This document shows, one piece after another, positions 1 through 5,929 of a DNA stretch of 6,214 nt. A model generated the notes under the pieces. It was not told where the DNA came from, made no database searches, and saw only the letters and a list, made by a program, of their open reading frames with translations. Position 1 is the stretch's first letter, and each line of letters starts with the position of its first letter. The stretch is from Myroides sp. GTDB lineage: Bacteria > Bacteroidota > Bacteroidia > Flavobacteriales > Flavobacteriaceae. The stretch lies in the NCBI GenBank assembly GCA_018384465.1, contig JAHAYQ010000218.1:1-6214 (forward strand), written 5' to 3'. Made by a program: the position numbers and the translations under genes.

Positions 1-1712
1 TCTTCATTAGTTCTACCTACAGTTTGTTGCATCGATTTAGAAATGGTATAAGCAATCCACCCGTTTAGTTTTCCAGTGTTTTTTCTAAAAAGAATTTCTA
101 ACCCGTAGGCTTCGGTTTTTCCGGTTAAAAGTACTTGTTCTATGGCACGGTTACCAATTAAATCGGCTCCGTCTATATAATCCAATCGGTTTTTTCCGGT
201 TTTAAAATACGATTCTATTTCTAAACTGTATTGATCAAATCCAAAATTTTGAAAAAAACCTGCCGCGTATTGATGAACAATTTGGGGTTTAATATAAGGT
301 CCGCTTGGTTCCCAAATATCTAAAGGAGTTGCTGCATTGGTATTAGAAATAATGTGGATATACTGCGCCATTTTATTATAGCTGAATTTTAACGATTGAT
401 CTTCTTGGGTTTGTACCGAAACCGCTATACGTGGTTCCCATTGATCAAAAAAGCTAATTTTTTTATTCTTAGCATAAAATTGCTGTCCAATTGGTGTAGC
501 TTTTTCGTAAGATGCTGTTTGCGCATTATAAATAACCGCTTGGTTGTTTTCGTATTGGTTGATTGATTCTTCGCCTAAACGGTAAAATTGCGAGTAACGC
601 ATGCCGTAATTTACTCGTAAGATATCTGAAATTTCGTGTTCTGCTTCAACAAAAATTGCTGGTTCAAATGCATACTTGTGTGGAATTTCATATCGGTTGA
701 TTTGTGATCCTTCTTTATCAGGTTCAATTAAACCAGGGTTAAAATCATAATATTGTGCTTGAACACCGTATTTTAAATCTAATTTATCTGATACACGATG
801 ATCTAAATGATATTTAAAATCATAGTTTAAAATACCTGATGTCCAATTAAAACCTACAAAACCAAGTGTTAAGTTGTAATAAAAATCGGTATAATTGGCG
901 TATAATTGTCCTTTAATTTGATCGTTCCATTGGTGGTTATAATTAGCAGATACAATGGTATTTCCAAAGTTATTGTTGAATGTATCGTTGAATTTAAAAA
1001 TATCTCTGCCAAAATAACTTGTTAAATGAATATTGTCGTAATCATTAATTTTGTAACTTAATTTGGCATTCACATCGTAAAAATAAGCAGTGCTATTAAT
1101 ATCTGTCAATTTCAAAAATAAATGCGCATAAGATGCACGACCAGATATTAAATATGAAAAACGATCACGTATAATAGGACCTTCCGCAGTAAGTCGACTA
1201 GATAATAAACCAATGCCGCCGTTTATTTTATGATTTTGATCGTCACCAATTTTTTGGTTAATCTCAAGAACAGATGATGCCCGCCCACCGTATCGTGCAG
1301 GAATACCGCCCTTATAAAGCTTGATATTACGCACGGCGTCGTTGTTAAAAACCGAGAAAAAACCATATAAATGCGATGAACTGTACACATTGGCTTGATC
1401 TAACAATAACAAATTTTGATCATTACCACCGCCACGCACGTTGAAACCCGATGTACCTTCTCCTGAATTCACCACTCCTGGAAGTAATAAAAGGGTTTTT
1501 AAAATATCGGTTTCTCCTAAAACAACTGGAAGTTTTTTAATTTCTTCGGCTGTTAATTTGTTAACCGACATTTCTGGTTTTTTAATATCAATCTTATTTA
1601 TGGTGGTGTCAATGATTATTTCATCTAAACTTTCAGAAATAGTATCATTTGTTTGTGCCCACATACCATTGAATACGGATAATATGAGTGTTGTAAAAAG
1701 TGCTTTTTTCAT
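1..1712 (-). CDS. TonB-dependent outer-membrane receptor, C-terminal part missing at window edge
   Basis: Outer-membrane transporter that uses TonB-ExbB-ExbD energy to import a ligand; the ligand cannot be told from sequence. The frame is open from ATG at 1712 to the left edge, giving 570 codons, with the C-terminus outside the window. Residues 1-19 form a signal peptide (MKKALFTTLILSVFNGMWA, cut before QTND). A TonB-box-like LDEIIID follows at 29-35. The plug domain spans about 50-155, with FNVRGG at 90-95, HLYGFFSVFN at 114-123 and YKGGIPARYGGR at 133-144. The beta-barrel begins near 165 (AEGPI at 176-180) and shows alternating aromatic strands to the edge. The carboxypeptidase-regulatory-like domain that often precedes the plug in Bacteroidota receptors is absent. 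An in-frame stop at 1869-1871 and no in-frame ATG between it and 1712 support this start. It is separated from yggS by 377 bases and probably has its own promoter. The family call is secure; the substrate is unknown. Confidence 0.95.
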   Translation of the reverse strand, partial: MKKALFTTLILSVFNGMWAQTNDTISESLDEIIIDTTINKIDIKKPEMSVNKLTAEEIKKLPVVLGETDILKTLLLLPGVVNSGEGTSGFNVRGGGNDQNLLLLDQANVYSSSHLYGFFSVFNNDAVRNIKLYKGGIPARYGGRASSVLEINQKIGDDQNHKINGGIGLLSSRLTAEGPIIRDRFSYLISGRASYAHLFLKLTDINSTAYFYDVNAKLSYKINDYDNIHLTSYFGRDIFKFNDTFNNNFGNTIVSANYNHQWNDQIKGQLYANYTDFYYNLTLGFVGFNWTSGILNYDFKYHLDHRVSDKLDLKYGVQAQYYDFNPGLIEPDKEGSQINRYEIPHKYAFEPAIFVEAEHEISDILRVNYGMRYSQFYRLGEESINQYENNQAVIYNAQTASYEKATPIGQQFYAKNKKISFFDQWEPRIAVSVQTQEDQSLKFSYNKMAQYIHIISNTNAATPLDIWEPSGPYIKPQIVHQYAAGFFQNFGFDQYSLEIESYFKTGKNRLDYIDGADLIGNRAIEQVLLTGKTEAYGLEILFRKNTGKLNGWIAYTISKSMQQTVGRTNE

Positions 1713-1800
1713 AACTGATTTTGTACGAAATAAAGTTATGAAATTATGAACATACTTTCTAATATAAAAAAGCGGCGCAGTAAAATTATATGTAATACCG

Positions 1801-1810
1801 TAGTGCACTA
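1801..1810. repeat. Perfect 10-bp palindrome TAGTGCACTA
   Basis: TAGTGCACTA reads the same on both strands. It lies 89 bases upstream of the receptor start codon. With no loop it is more like a dimeric protein-binding site than an RNA hairpin. No regulator is recognised for it, and one 10-bp palindrome in AT-rich DNA could be chance. Confidence 0.35.
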
Positions 1811-1860
1811 TAAAATATCCACTGATGTTCTTATTTATATGTTTTTTAAACCACAGTAGA

Positions 1861-1953
1861 AAACATAGCTATTCACGGATTTATTAGCAAGTTATAGACA
1901 ATAAAGGGATTATACGTTTTATCATTGATAAAACAAATAATCAAGCTATGTTT
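1861..1953. repeat. Distant 10-bp inverted repeat AAACATAGCT / AGCTATGTTT
   Basis: AAACATAGCT at 1861-1870 is the exact reverse complement of AGCTATGTTT at 1944-1953, with 73 bases between. The 9-1-9 palindrome at 1916-1934 is nested inside. In a transcript starting near the candidate promoter, the arms could close a multi-branched leader structure. Alternatively they are two oppositely oriented copies of a short repeated word containing ACATAG. Confidence 0.45.
1916..1934. promoter_or_regulatory. Near-perfect operator-like palindrome GTTTTATCA-T-TGATAAAAC
   Basis: Two 9-base arms are exact reverse complements around a single T. As DNA it looks like a site for a dimeric regulator. As RNA it could fold as an 8-bp stem with a 3-base loop, without a following U-tract on the minus strand. 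It lies about 200 bases upstream of the receptor ATG and about 60 bases downstream of the candidate -7 box. The inner ATCA-T-TGAT core does not match the Fur heptamer pattern well, so I do not name the regulator. Confidence 0.5.
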
Positions 1954-2017
1954 ATTTTGTAAAATACAAAAACTATGTAACCTAAAATTTGTTCAAAAAT
2001 AAATACATAATCTATGT
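1946..2017 (-). repeat. Three direct copies of ACATAG (plus one inverted copy at 1863-1868)
   Basis: Read on the minus strand, ACATAG occurs at 2017-2012, 1978-1973 and 1951-1946, as CCACATAGATT, TTACATAGTT and AACATAGCT. The plus strand carries the same word at 1863-1868. The spacing is uneven (39 and 27 bases between starts), so this is not a tandem array. From memory, similar CATAG-containing strings recur in intergenic DNA of flavobacteria; I cannot confirm that here. Confidence 0.4.
1955..1971. repeat. Short inverted repeat TTTTGTA-AAA-TACAAAA
   Basis: Arms of 7 bases (1955-1961 and 1965-1971) are exact reverse complements around a 3-base centre. It sits just downstream of the expected transcription start for the receptor promoter, so it could be an operator or a weak leader hairpin. 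It has only one G/C pair, so it would be unstable as RNA. Confidence 0.35.
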
Positions 2018-2023
2018 GGCAAA
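1994..2023 (-). promoter_or_regulatory. Candidate Bacteroidota-type promoter for the receptor gene
   Basis: On the minus strand TTTG (2023-2020) is followed after 18 bases by TATTTTTG (2001-1994). This matches the known Bacteroidota sigma factor pattern of a -33 TTTG and a -7 TAnnTTTG. Transcription would start near 1987, leaving a leader of about 275 bases before the ATG at 1712. The spacer contains the small inverted repeat ACATA-ATC-TATGT (2005-2017), which could be an operator. I found no equally good match nearer the start codon, but the motif is short and AT-rich DNA yields chance hits. Confidence 0.5.
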
Positions 2024-2043
2024 AAAACAACTATTTTGTTTTT
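2021..2043 (-). terminator. Weak AT-rich terminator-like hairpin after yggS
   Basis: On the minus strand AAAAACAA (2043-2036), a 5-base loop AATAG and TTGTTTTT (2030-2023) form a perfect 8-bp stem. The 3-prime arm runs on into two further T residues (2022-2021), making a run of seven. It lies 47 bases after the yggS stop codon, a suitable place to end the five-gene unit. The stem has a single G-C pair, so it is weak. Its last bases overlap the -33 element of the receptor promoter. Confidence 0.4.
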
Positions 2044-2089
2044 CAATTAATTACACATTAATAGATAATGCAGCACGGATGTAATAGTT

Positions 2090-2761
2090 TTACCCTCTGC
2101 TTCCAAAAATATTACTACCAATTCTTACAATAGTACTTCCGGATTCAATAGCAATTTTGTAATCGCTGCTCATACCCATTGATAAATGTTGAAAATGACA
2201 GTTAGCTAATTGATATGGCTGAATGTAATCAAAAACATCTTTTAAGAATTGAAATTCTTTACGAATTTTTTCTTGATCTTCTGTAAATGAAGCCATTCCC
2301 ATTAACCCGACTACTTTAATGTGTTCTAATGCTTTAAATTCTTCAGAATGAATGATTTCTAACAATTCATTTTGAGCCAAGCCAAATTTAGTTTCTTCTG
2401 TAGCTATATATACTTGCAAAAGACAGGGAATTACGCGGCGCCATTTTTTTGCTTGTTTATTAATCTCTTTAAGCAACTTTAAACTATCTACCCCATGTAT
2501 TAAACTTACATAAGGCGCCATGTATTTAACTTTGTTGGTTTGCACGTGTCCAATCATGTGCCATTGCACATCTTTAGGCATTTGTTCCCATTTGTCGGTC
2601 ATTTCTTGGATTTTATTTTCCCCAAAAATACGCTGCCCCCCTTGGTATGCTTCCATTAAATCGGATACGGGTTTTGTTTTTGAAACGGCTACCAAATGTA
2701 CATTTTCTGGTAATTCTTCATAAATATTTTTCAAATTCTCAGCAATCGTCATCATTTTCAT
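2090..2761 (-). CDS. yggS: YggS/PLPBP family pyridoxal phosphate homeostasis protein
   Basis: Cytosolic single-domain protein with the alanine-racemase-like TIM barrel. The family binds PLP without known catalysis and keeps the PLP supply and amino-acid pools balanced. Length is 223 residues, normal for the family. The PLP lysine is K28 in VAVSKTKP. Other family signatures are FGENKIQE at 46-53, WHMIGHVQTNK at 67-77, IHGVDS at 88-93, KFGL at 125-128, SMGMSSD at 194-200 and the phosphate-binding GST/RIG segment at 208-215. The start is uncertain by three codons: Met1, Met3 and Met4 are all possible, and Met4 (MTIAENL) best fits the usual short N-terminus. It begins 2 bases after the DUF1015 stop codon, so the two are almost certainly cotranscribed and perhaps translationally coupled. 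No Shine-Dalgarno motif is visible. Confidence 0.96.
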   Translation of the reverse strand: MKMMTIAENLKNIYEELPENVHLVAVSKTKPVSDLMEAYQGGQRIFGENKIQEMTDKWEQMPKDVQWHMIGHVQTNKVKYMAPYVSLIHGVDSLKLLKEINKQAKKWRRVIPCLLQVYIATEETKFGLAQNELLEIIHSEEFKALEHIKVVGLMGMASFTEDQEKIRKEFQFLKDVFDYIQPYQLANCHFQHLSMGMSSDYKIAIESGSTIVRIGSNIFGSRG

Positions 2762-2763
2762 TT

Positions 2764-3978
2764 TTAAAATTCATAAACAATTAACCCATTTCTCATTTTG
2801 GGTTCAATATAAGTGCTTTTTGGAGGCATAGTAAGTTGTTTTTCAGCCAAAAGTTTAATTTCGTCTACCGTAGCAGGAAAAAGAATAAAACCTACTTTAT
2901 AACCGCCGTTATCAACTTTGTTTACTAATTCCATAATATTTCGGTTTCCTGGAATATAGCTGATTCTGCTATCAGTTCGCAAATCTTGGATATTTAGTAA
3001 TGGATGAAGTATGGTATCGTACAATATCTGTGCATCAAGTTGTTGCATTACGTCATTGGTAGTCGGTTTATCTATCAATTCCAATGAATAAAAAGTACCT
3101 TCTAAATACATCCCAAAAGTAAATTTATTTATAGGTTTCCAATATTCATGTTCTTGTTTTACAAGATAATTTTTTTGCAAGATCTTGATGAAATCATCAG
3201 CCGAATGACCGTTTAAATCGTGCACCACTCGGTTGTATTCATTAATTTGTATACTGTTTTCACAAATTAGGTAACTCATAAAATGATTCATAGCCTTTGT
3301 AGAGTTATCCTCTTTTATTTGTCTAAGCAAATAGGAAGATGCTGTACGGTGGTGGCCATCAGCAATGTATAAATTAGGGAAACTTTTAAAAGTTTCGGTC
3401 AGAAAATCTAATTCTACCTTTTGATCAATAAGCCAAACTATATGCTGTTCGCGATTGGTTGTTGAAAAATTATATAAGGGATTTTCTTTCATTTTTTGAT
3501 CGATCCATGTTTGCAGCTCCTCACAATTGGGGTACATCATAAGGACCGGCTCGGTATTAAAACCAGTTTCACTAAAATAATCGGTCAAATTTTCAACTCG
3601 ATATTTTAAGGTGTCTTCATGTTTTTTAATAACGTTATTTTCGTAATCGTCTAACGAAGTTCCGGCTAATATACCTATAAAATCATTCTTTTTTGATTTG
3701 ATCCGATAAAGGTACATTGCAGGTTTATCTTCCTGAATTAAAATACCGTCTCTTTTAAAATCGGTGTATTTTGTAGCTGCCATTTGATAACGGCGTATAG
3801 GATCGATCTTTTCTTGGTTTACGTATGCTAAATTTACGATATGCAAGAATGAAAACGGATTAAAATCTAACCACGAAGCCAGTTCAGCCACCGAATAATC
3901 ATCGTATGGACGAGTAGTAACCAACGCAACTTTATCTGTTGCGGGACGAACGGCTTTAAATGGAATAATATCTGCCAT
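2764..3978 (-). CDS. DUF1015 family protein, function unknown
   Basis: Full-length (404 residues) member of the DUF1015 family, predicted soluble with no signal peptide. Family landmarks run in order: an N-terminal IIPFKAVRP (4-12), TTRPYDDYS (21-29), NPFSFLHIVN (40-49), VIKKHEDT (116-123), the hallmark IADGHHR (205-211), EYNRVVHDLNG (247-257), LDAQILYDTILHPLL (314-328) and the C-terminal MPPKSTYIEPKMRNGL (384-399). The DGHHR segment resembles the conserved loop of ParB-fold proteins, including the free-serine kinase SerK. From memory, DUF1015 genes in Bacteroidota often sit near serine-biosynthesis genes. A small-molecule kinase-like or nucleotide-binding role is therefore an inference, not a call. 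The start at 3978 gives the expected N-terminus and lies just after a strong hairpin. The gene is followed by yggS 2 bases later. Confidence 0.93.
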   Translation of the reverse strand: MADIIPFKAVRPATDKVALVTTRPYDDYSVAELASWLDFNPFSFLHIVNLAYVNQEKIDPIRRYQMAATKYTDFKRDGILIQEDKPAMYLYRIKSKKNDFIGILAGTSLDDYENNVIKKHEDTLKYRVENLTDYFSETGFNTEPVLMMYPNCEELQTWIDQKMKENPLYNFSTTNREQHIVWLIDQKVELDFLTETFKSFPNLYIADGHHRTASSYLLRQIKEDNSTKAMNHFMSYLICENSIQINEYNRVVHDLNGHSADDFIKILQKNYLVKQEHEYWKPINKFTFGMYLEGTFYSLELIDKPTTNDVMQQLDAQILYDTILHPLLNIQDLRTDSRISYIPGNRNIMELVNKVDNGGYKVGFILFPATVDEIKLLAEKQLTMPPKSTYIEPKMRNGLIVYEF

Positions 3979-3991
3979 AATATGATAACTT

Positions 3992-4025
3992 TAAAGTCGG
4001 AAATAATGATTAATTTCCGACTTTA
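3992..4025 (-). terminator. Perfect 13-bp hairpin between hbd and the DUF1015 gene
   Basis: TAAAGTCGGAAAT (3992-4004) and ATTTCCGACTTTA (4013-4025) are exact reverse complements around an 8-base loop. On the minus strand the stem starts 4 bases after the hbd stop codon and ends 13 bases before the DUF1015 start codon. The sequence after the stem is AT-rich but not a clean U-tract, and 13 bases leave no room for a new promoter. It may be a partial terminator, a 3-prime-end stabiliser after RNA processing, or a translation-controlling hairpin. The hairpin is certain; its role is not. Confidence 0.65.
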
Positions 4026-4029
4026 TAAA

Positions 4030-4920
4030 TTACTTGCTAAATTGTTTTGAAACTTTCTCGGCTTTTTTGCTTTCCGAGTAATCGTAGAATCCTTCACCAG
4101 ATTTTACGCCTAATTTACCTGCCATAACCATATTTACTAATAGTGGGTTTGGAGCGTATTTTGGATTTTTAAAGCCGTCGTACATCACATTTAAAATAGA
4201 TAAACAAACATCTAATCCAATAAAATCAGCTAATTGTAATGGTCCCATTGGGTGCGCCATTCCTAATTTCATTACTGTGTCAATTTCTTCTACACCAGCA
4301 ACTCCGTTATAAAGCGTTTCAATAGCTTCGTTAATCATTGGCATTAAAATTCTGTTAGCCACAAAGCCTGGATAATCGTTTACTTCAACAGGAACTTTAC
4401 CTAAGGTTTTACTTAAATTATAAATGGTATCAAAGGTTTCTTTTGAGGTAGAATAACCTTTGATAATTTCCACCAATTTCATAATCGGCACCGGGTTCAT
4501 AAAGTGCATACCAATTACCTTATCAGCTCTTTTTGTAGCTGCAGCAATTTGTGTTATAGAAATAGAAGATGTATTGGTAGCTAAGATTACATTTGCGTCT
4601 GTTAACTCTTCTAATTGTTCAAAGATTTTTAATTTTAAAGTTACGTTTTCAGTAGCAGCTTCAACCACCAAATCAACACCAGTTACACCATCTTTCATAT
4701 CAGTGTAAGTAATAATATTGCCAATGGTTTTGTGTTTGTCTTCTTCTGAAATAGTTCCTTTTGCCACCATTCGGTCTAAATTTGTTGCAATGGTATGTAT
4801 TCCTTTCTCTAAAGAAGCTTCAGAAATATCGATTAATTTTACGGTAAATCCAGATTGAGCAAAGGTGTGGGCAATTCCGTTACCCATAGTTCCTGCTCCA
4901 ATAACTGCTATTGTTTTCAT
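4030..4920 (-). CDS. hbd: 3-hydroxybutyryl-CoA dehydrogenase (3-hydroxyacyl-CoA dehydrogenase family)
   Basis: Cytosolic enzyme interconverting (S)-3-hydroxyacyl-CoA and 3-oxoacyl-CoA with NAD(H), used in fatty-acid or butyryl-CoA metabolism. Length is 296 residues, slightly over the usual 280-290, because of a lysine/serine-rich tail (SESKKAEKVSKQFSK). The N-terminal Rossmann domain has GAGTMG at 8-13 and D31 at the end of the second strand, which favours NAD over NADP. Catalytic residues are present with family spacing: S118 (NTSS), H139 (GMHFMNP), E151 (LVE) and N189 (PGFVANR). The C-terminal dimerisation domain carries GMAHPMGPLQLADFIGLD (220-237) and the closing GEGFYDY motif. It is a stand-alone dehydrogenase with no fused enoyl-CoA hydratase. 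No thiolase or crotonase gene is in the window, so the direction of the reaction in the cell cannot be judged. The nuclease gene ends 7 bases upstream. Confidence 0.95.
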   Translation of the reverse strand: MKTIAVIGAGTMGNGIAHTFAQSGFTVKLIDISEASLEKGIHTIATNLDRMVAKGTISEEDKHKTIGNIITYTDMKDGVTGVDLVVEAATENVTLKLKIFEQLEELTDANVILATNTSSISITQIAAATKRADKVIGMHFMNPVPIMKLVEIIKGYSTSKETFDTIYNLSKTLGKVPVEVNDYPGFVANRILMPMINEAIETLYNGVAGVEEIDTVMKLGMAHPMGPLQLADFIGLDVCLSILNVMYDGFKNPKYAPNPLLVNMVMAGKLGVKSGEGFYDYSESKKAEKVSKQFSK

Positions 4921-4927
4921 TGTTAGT

Positions 4928-5926
4928 TTATTTGTTTTTAAAAATTTCTATTTCTTTTTTTATTTCATTTAATAATTGTTCTTCAGTTGGCAAAATCAGA
5001 TTGTATTGACTGGCTAAAATTGTCTTGTTATTTTCCGGTAACGAAAATTTTACCACCGCATTATTTTTATCTGCACAAAGCAAAATCCCGATGGTGGGTT
5101 TTTCATGTTCTACTTTCTCAACTCTGTCAAAATAGTTCACATACATTTGCAGCTGACCTAAATCTTCGTGAGTCAATTTATGAGTTTTGATTTCAAATAC
5201 AACAAAACACTGTAAAAGACGGTTGTAGAAAATTAAATCAACAAAAAAATCATCTCCATCTAAATGAATTCTCTTTTGTCGTGCGACAAACGAAAATCCG
5301 TTTCCTAATTCTAAAAGGAAATCTTGTAAATGAGTAATAATTGCTTGTTCTAAATCTTTTTCGTAATAAGCACTTTCTCTGCGAAGTCCTAAAAATTCCA
5401 AAATCATTGGATCTTTTATGATTTCGTGCGGACTTTCAGGAAGTTTTTCGTTTCGTGCTACAGCCAACACACTTTCTTTGTCGTTGCTTAACAATAATCT
5501 TTCAAAAAGCTGACTGTTTATTTGCCTTTCCATCTGACGGACAGACCAATTGTTTTTAACGGTTTCAGCTATATAATATTCTCTTTTGTCTTCGTTATCA
5601 ATACGTAACAATACCTTGTAATGAGACCAACTCAATTGCGAATACAGTGTATTCGTAATTGGAAATGTTCTGTAAAATTGCCTCATCAGTTCTAACTGAC
5701 GATACGAAAAACCCCTTCCAAATTCAGGTTGAAGTTGTTCTGAAAGATATTTTATAAGATAATTACCGTAATCGGCTCTGTCTTTTCCTTGTTGTTCTTC
5801 GTTAAAAATTCTTTCGCCAATATGCCAATACAACAGTGTTCGTTGATAATCAACAGCACGAACAGCATTAGCTTTAGCGCCTGCAATAAGCGATTTGATT
5901 TCGTGAACAAAGTTGGTTTCTAACAT
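4928..5926 (-). CDS. DUF1016 / PDDEXK (YhcG-type) nuclease
   Basis: Predicted cytosolic DNA-acting protein of 332 residues, close to normal length. The N-terminal DUF1016 helical domain (about 8-150) carries the typical LLYWHIGERIF (31-41), ADYGNYLIKYLSEQL (51-65) and FSYRQLELMRQFY (73-85). The C-terminal PDDEXK domain (about 170-320) has E194, D230 in FFVDLIFYNR, E245-I-K247 and the GQLQMY helix (257-262), so the D...E-x-K active site is complete. Then come PTIGILLCADK (277-287) and a LILPTEEQL segment. Known members occur beside type I restriction genes and in mobile DNA, but the biochemical role is poorly established. Here neither neighbour is a restriction or mobile gene. It starts 3 bases after the oxidoreductase stop and ends 7 bases before hbd, so it is probably expressed from the same metabolic transcript. 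This looks like an accessory gene inserted into a housekeeping unit. Start ATG 5926 gives the expected family N-terminus. Confidence 0.93.
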   Translation of the reverse strand: MLETNFVHEIKSLIAGAKANAVRAVDYQRTLLYWHIGERIFNEEQQGKDRADYGNYLIKYLSEQLQPEFGRGFSYRQLELMRQFYRTFPITNTLYSQLSWSHYKVLLRIDNEDKREYYIAETVKNNWSVRQMERQINSQLFERLLLSNDKESVLAVARNEKLPESPHEIIKDPMILEFLGLRRESAYYEKDLEQAIITHLQDFLLELGNGFSFVARQKRIHLDGDDFFVDLIFYNRLLQCFVVFEIKTHKLTHEDLGQLQMYVNYFDRVEKVEHEKPTIGILLCADKNNAVVKFSLPENNKTILASQYNLILPTEEQLLNEIKKEIEIFKNK

Positions 5927-5929
5927 AAT

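Larger units (their letters stand above)
1713..2089. other. Intergenic region: probable leader and control region of the receptor gene
   Basis: This is the only gene-free stretch over 300 bases. It is very AT-rich, and I see no convincing coding frame or tRNA. The receptor frame stays open upstream of its ATG to a stop at 1869-1871, but contains no ATG there. The region holds a candidate minus-strand promoter at 1994-2023, an AT-rich terminator-like hairpin at 2021-2043 and several inverted repeats (1801-1810, 1861/1953, 1916-1934, 1955-1971, 2005-2017). The word CTATGT occurs three times on the plus strand and its complement once. The bases 1713-1800 next to the start codon hold nothing I can name. 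Confidence 0.7.

Noticed and set aside
1441..1749. Plus-strand open frame of about 100 codons opposite the receptor N-terminus
   Set aside because: It lies antisense to the signal peptide and plug of a clear receptor gene, shows no recognisable domain, and its sequence is explained by the complementary codons.
1713..1868. Upstream extension of the receptor reading frame
   Set aside because: The frame is open for 52 codons before the ATG at 1712, but contains no ATG and encodes no plausible signal peptide; the start at 1712 gives a textbook one.
1916..1934. Fur box reading of the 9-1-9 palindrome
   Set aside because: The inner ATCA-T-TGAT core does not match the Fur heptamer (tgATAAT around one base) well enough to name the regulator, despite the receptor context.
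1861..2017. CRISPR array or integron attachment site
   Set aside because: The repeated word is only 6-8 bases, spacing is irregular and one copy is inverted; there is no repeat-spacer pattern and no integrase.
2520..2723. Plus-strand open frame antisense to yggS
   Set aside because: Fully inside a strongly supported gene, cysteine-rich low-quality composition, no family resemblance.
4460..4708. Plus-strand open frame antisense to hbd
   Set aside because: Mirror of hbd codons; hydrophobic/Ser-Thr-rich stretch with no domain or expression signal.
4987..5190. Plus-strand open frame antisense to the nuclease gene
   Set aside because: Covers the antisense of the PDDEXK core and has no independent support.
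4928..5926. Part of a restriction-modification or other multi-gene defence system
   Set aside because: No methyltransferase, specificity subunit, helicase or toxin-antitoxin partner lies on either side; both neighbours are metabolic genes.
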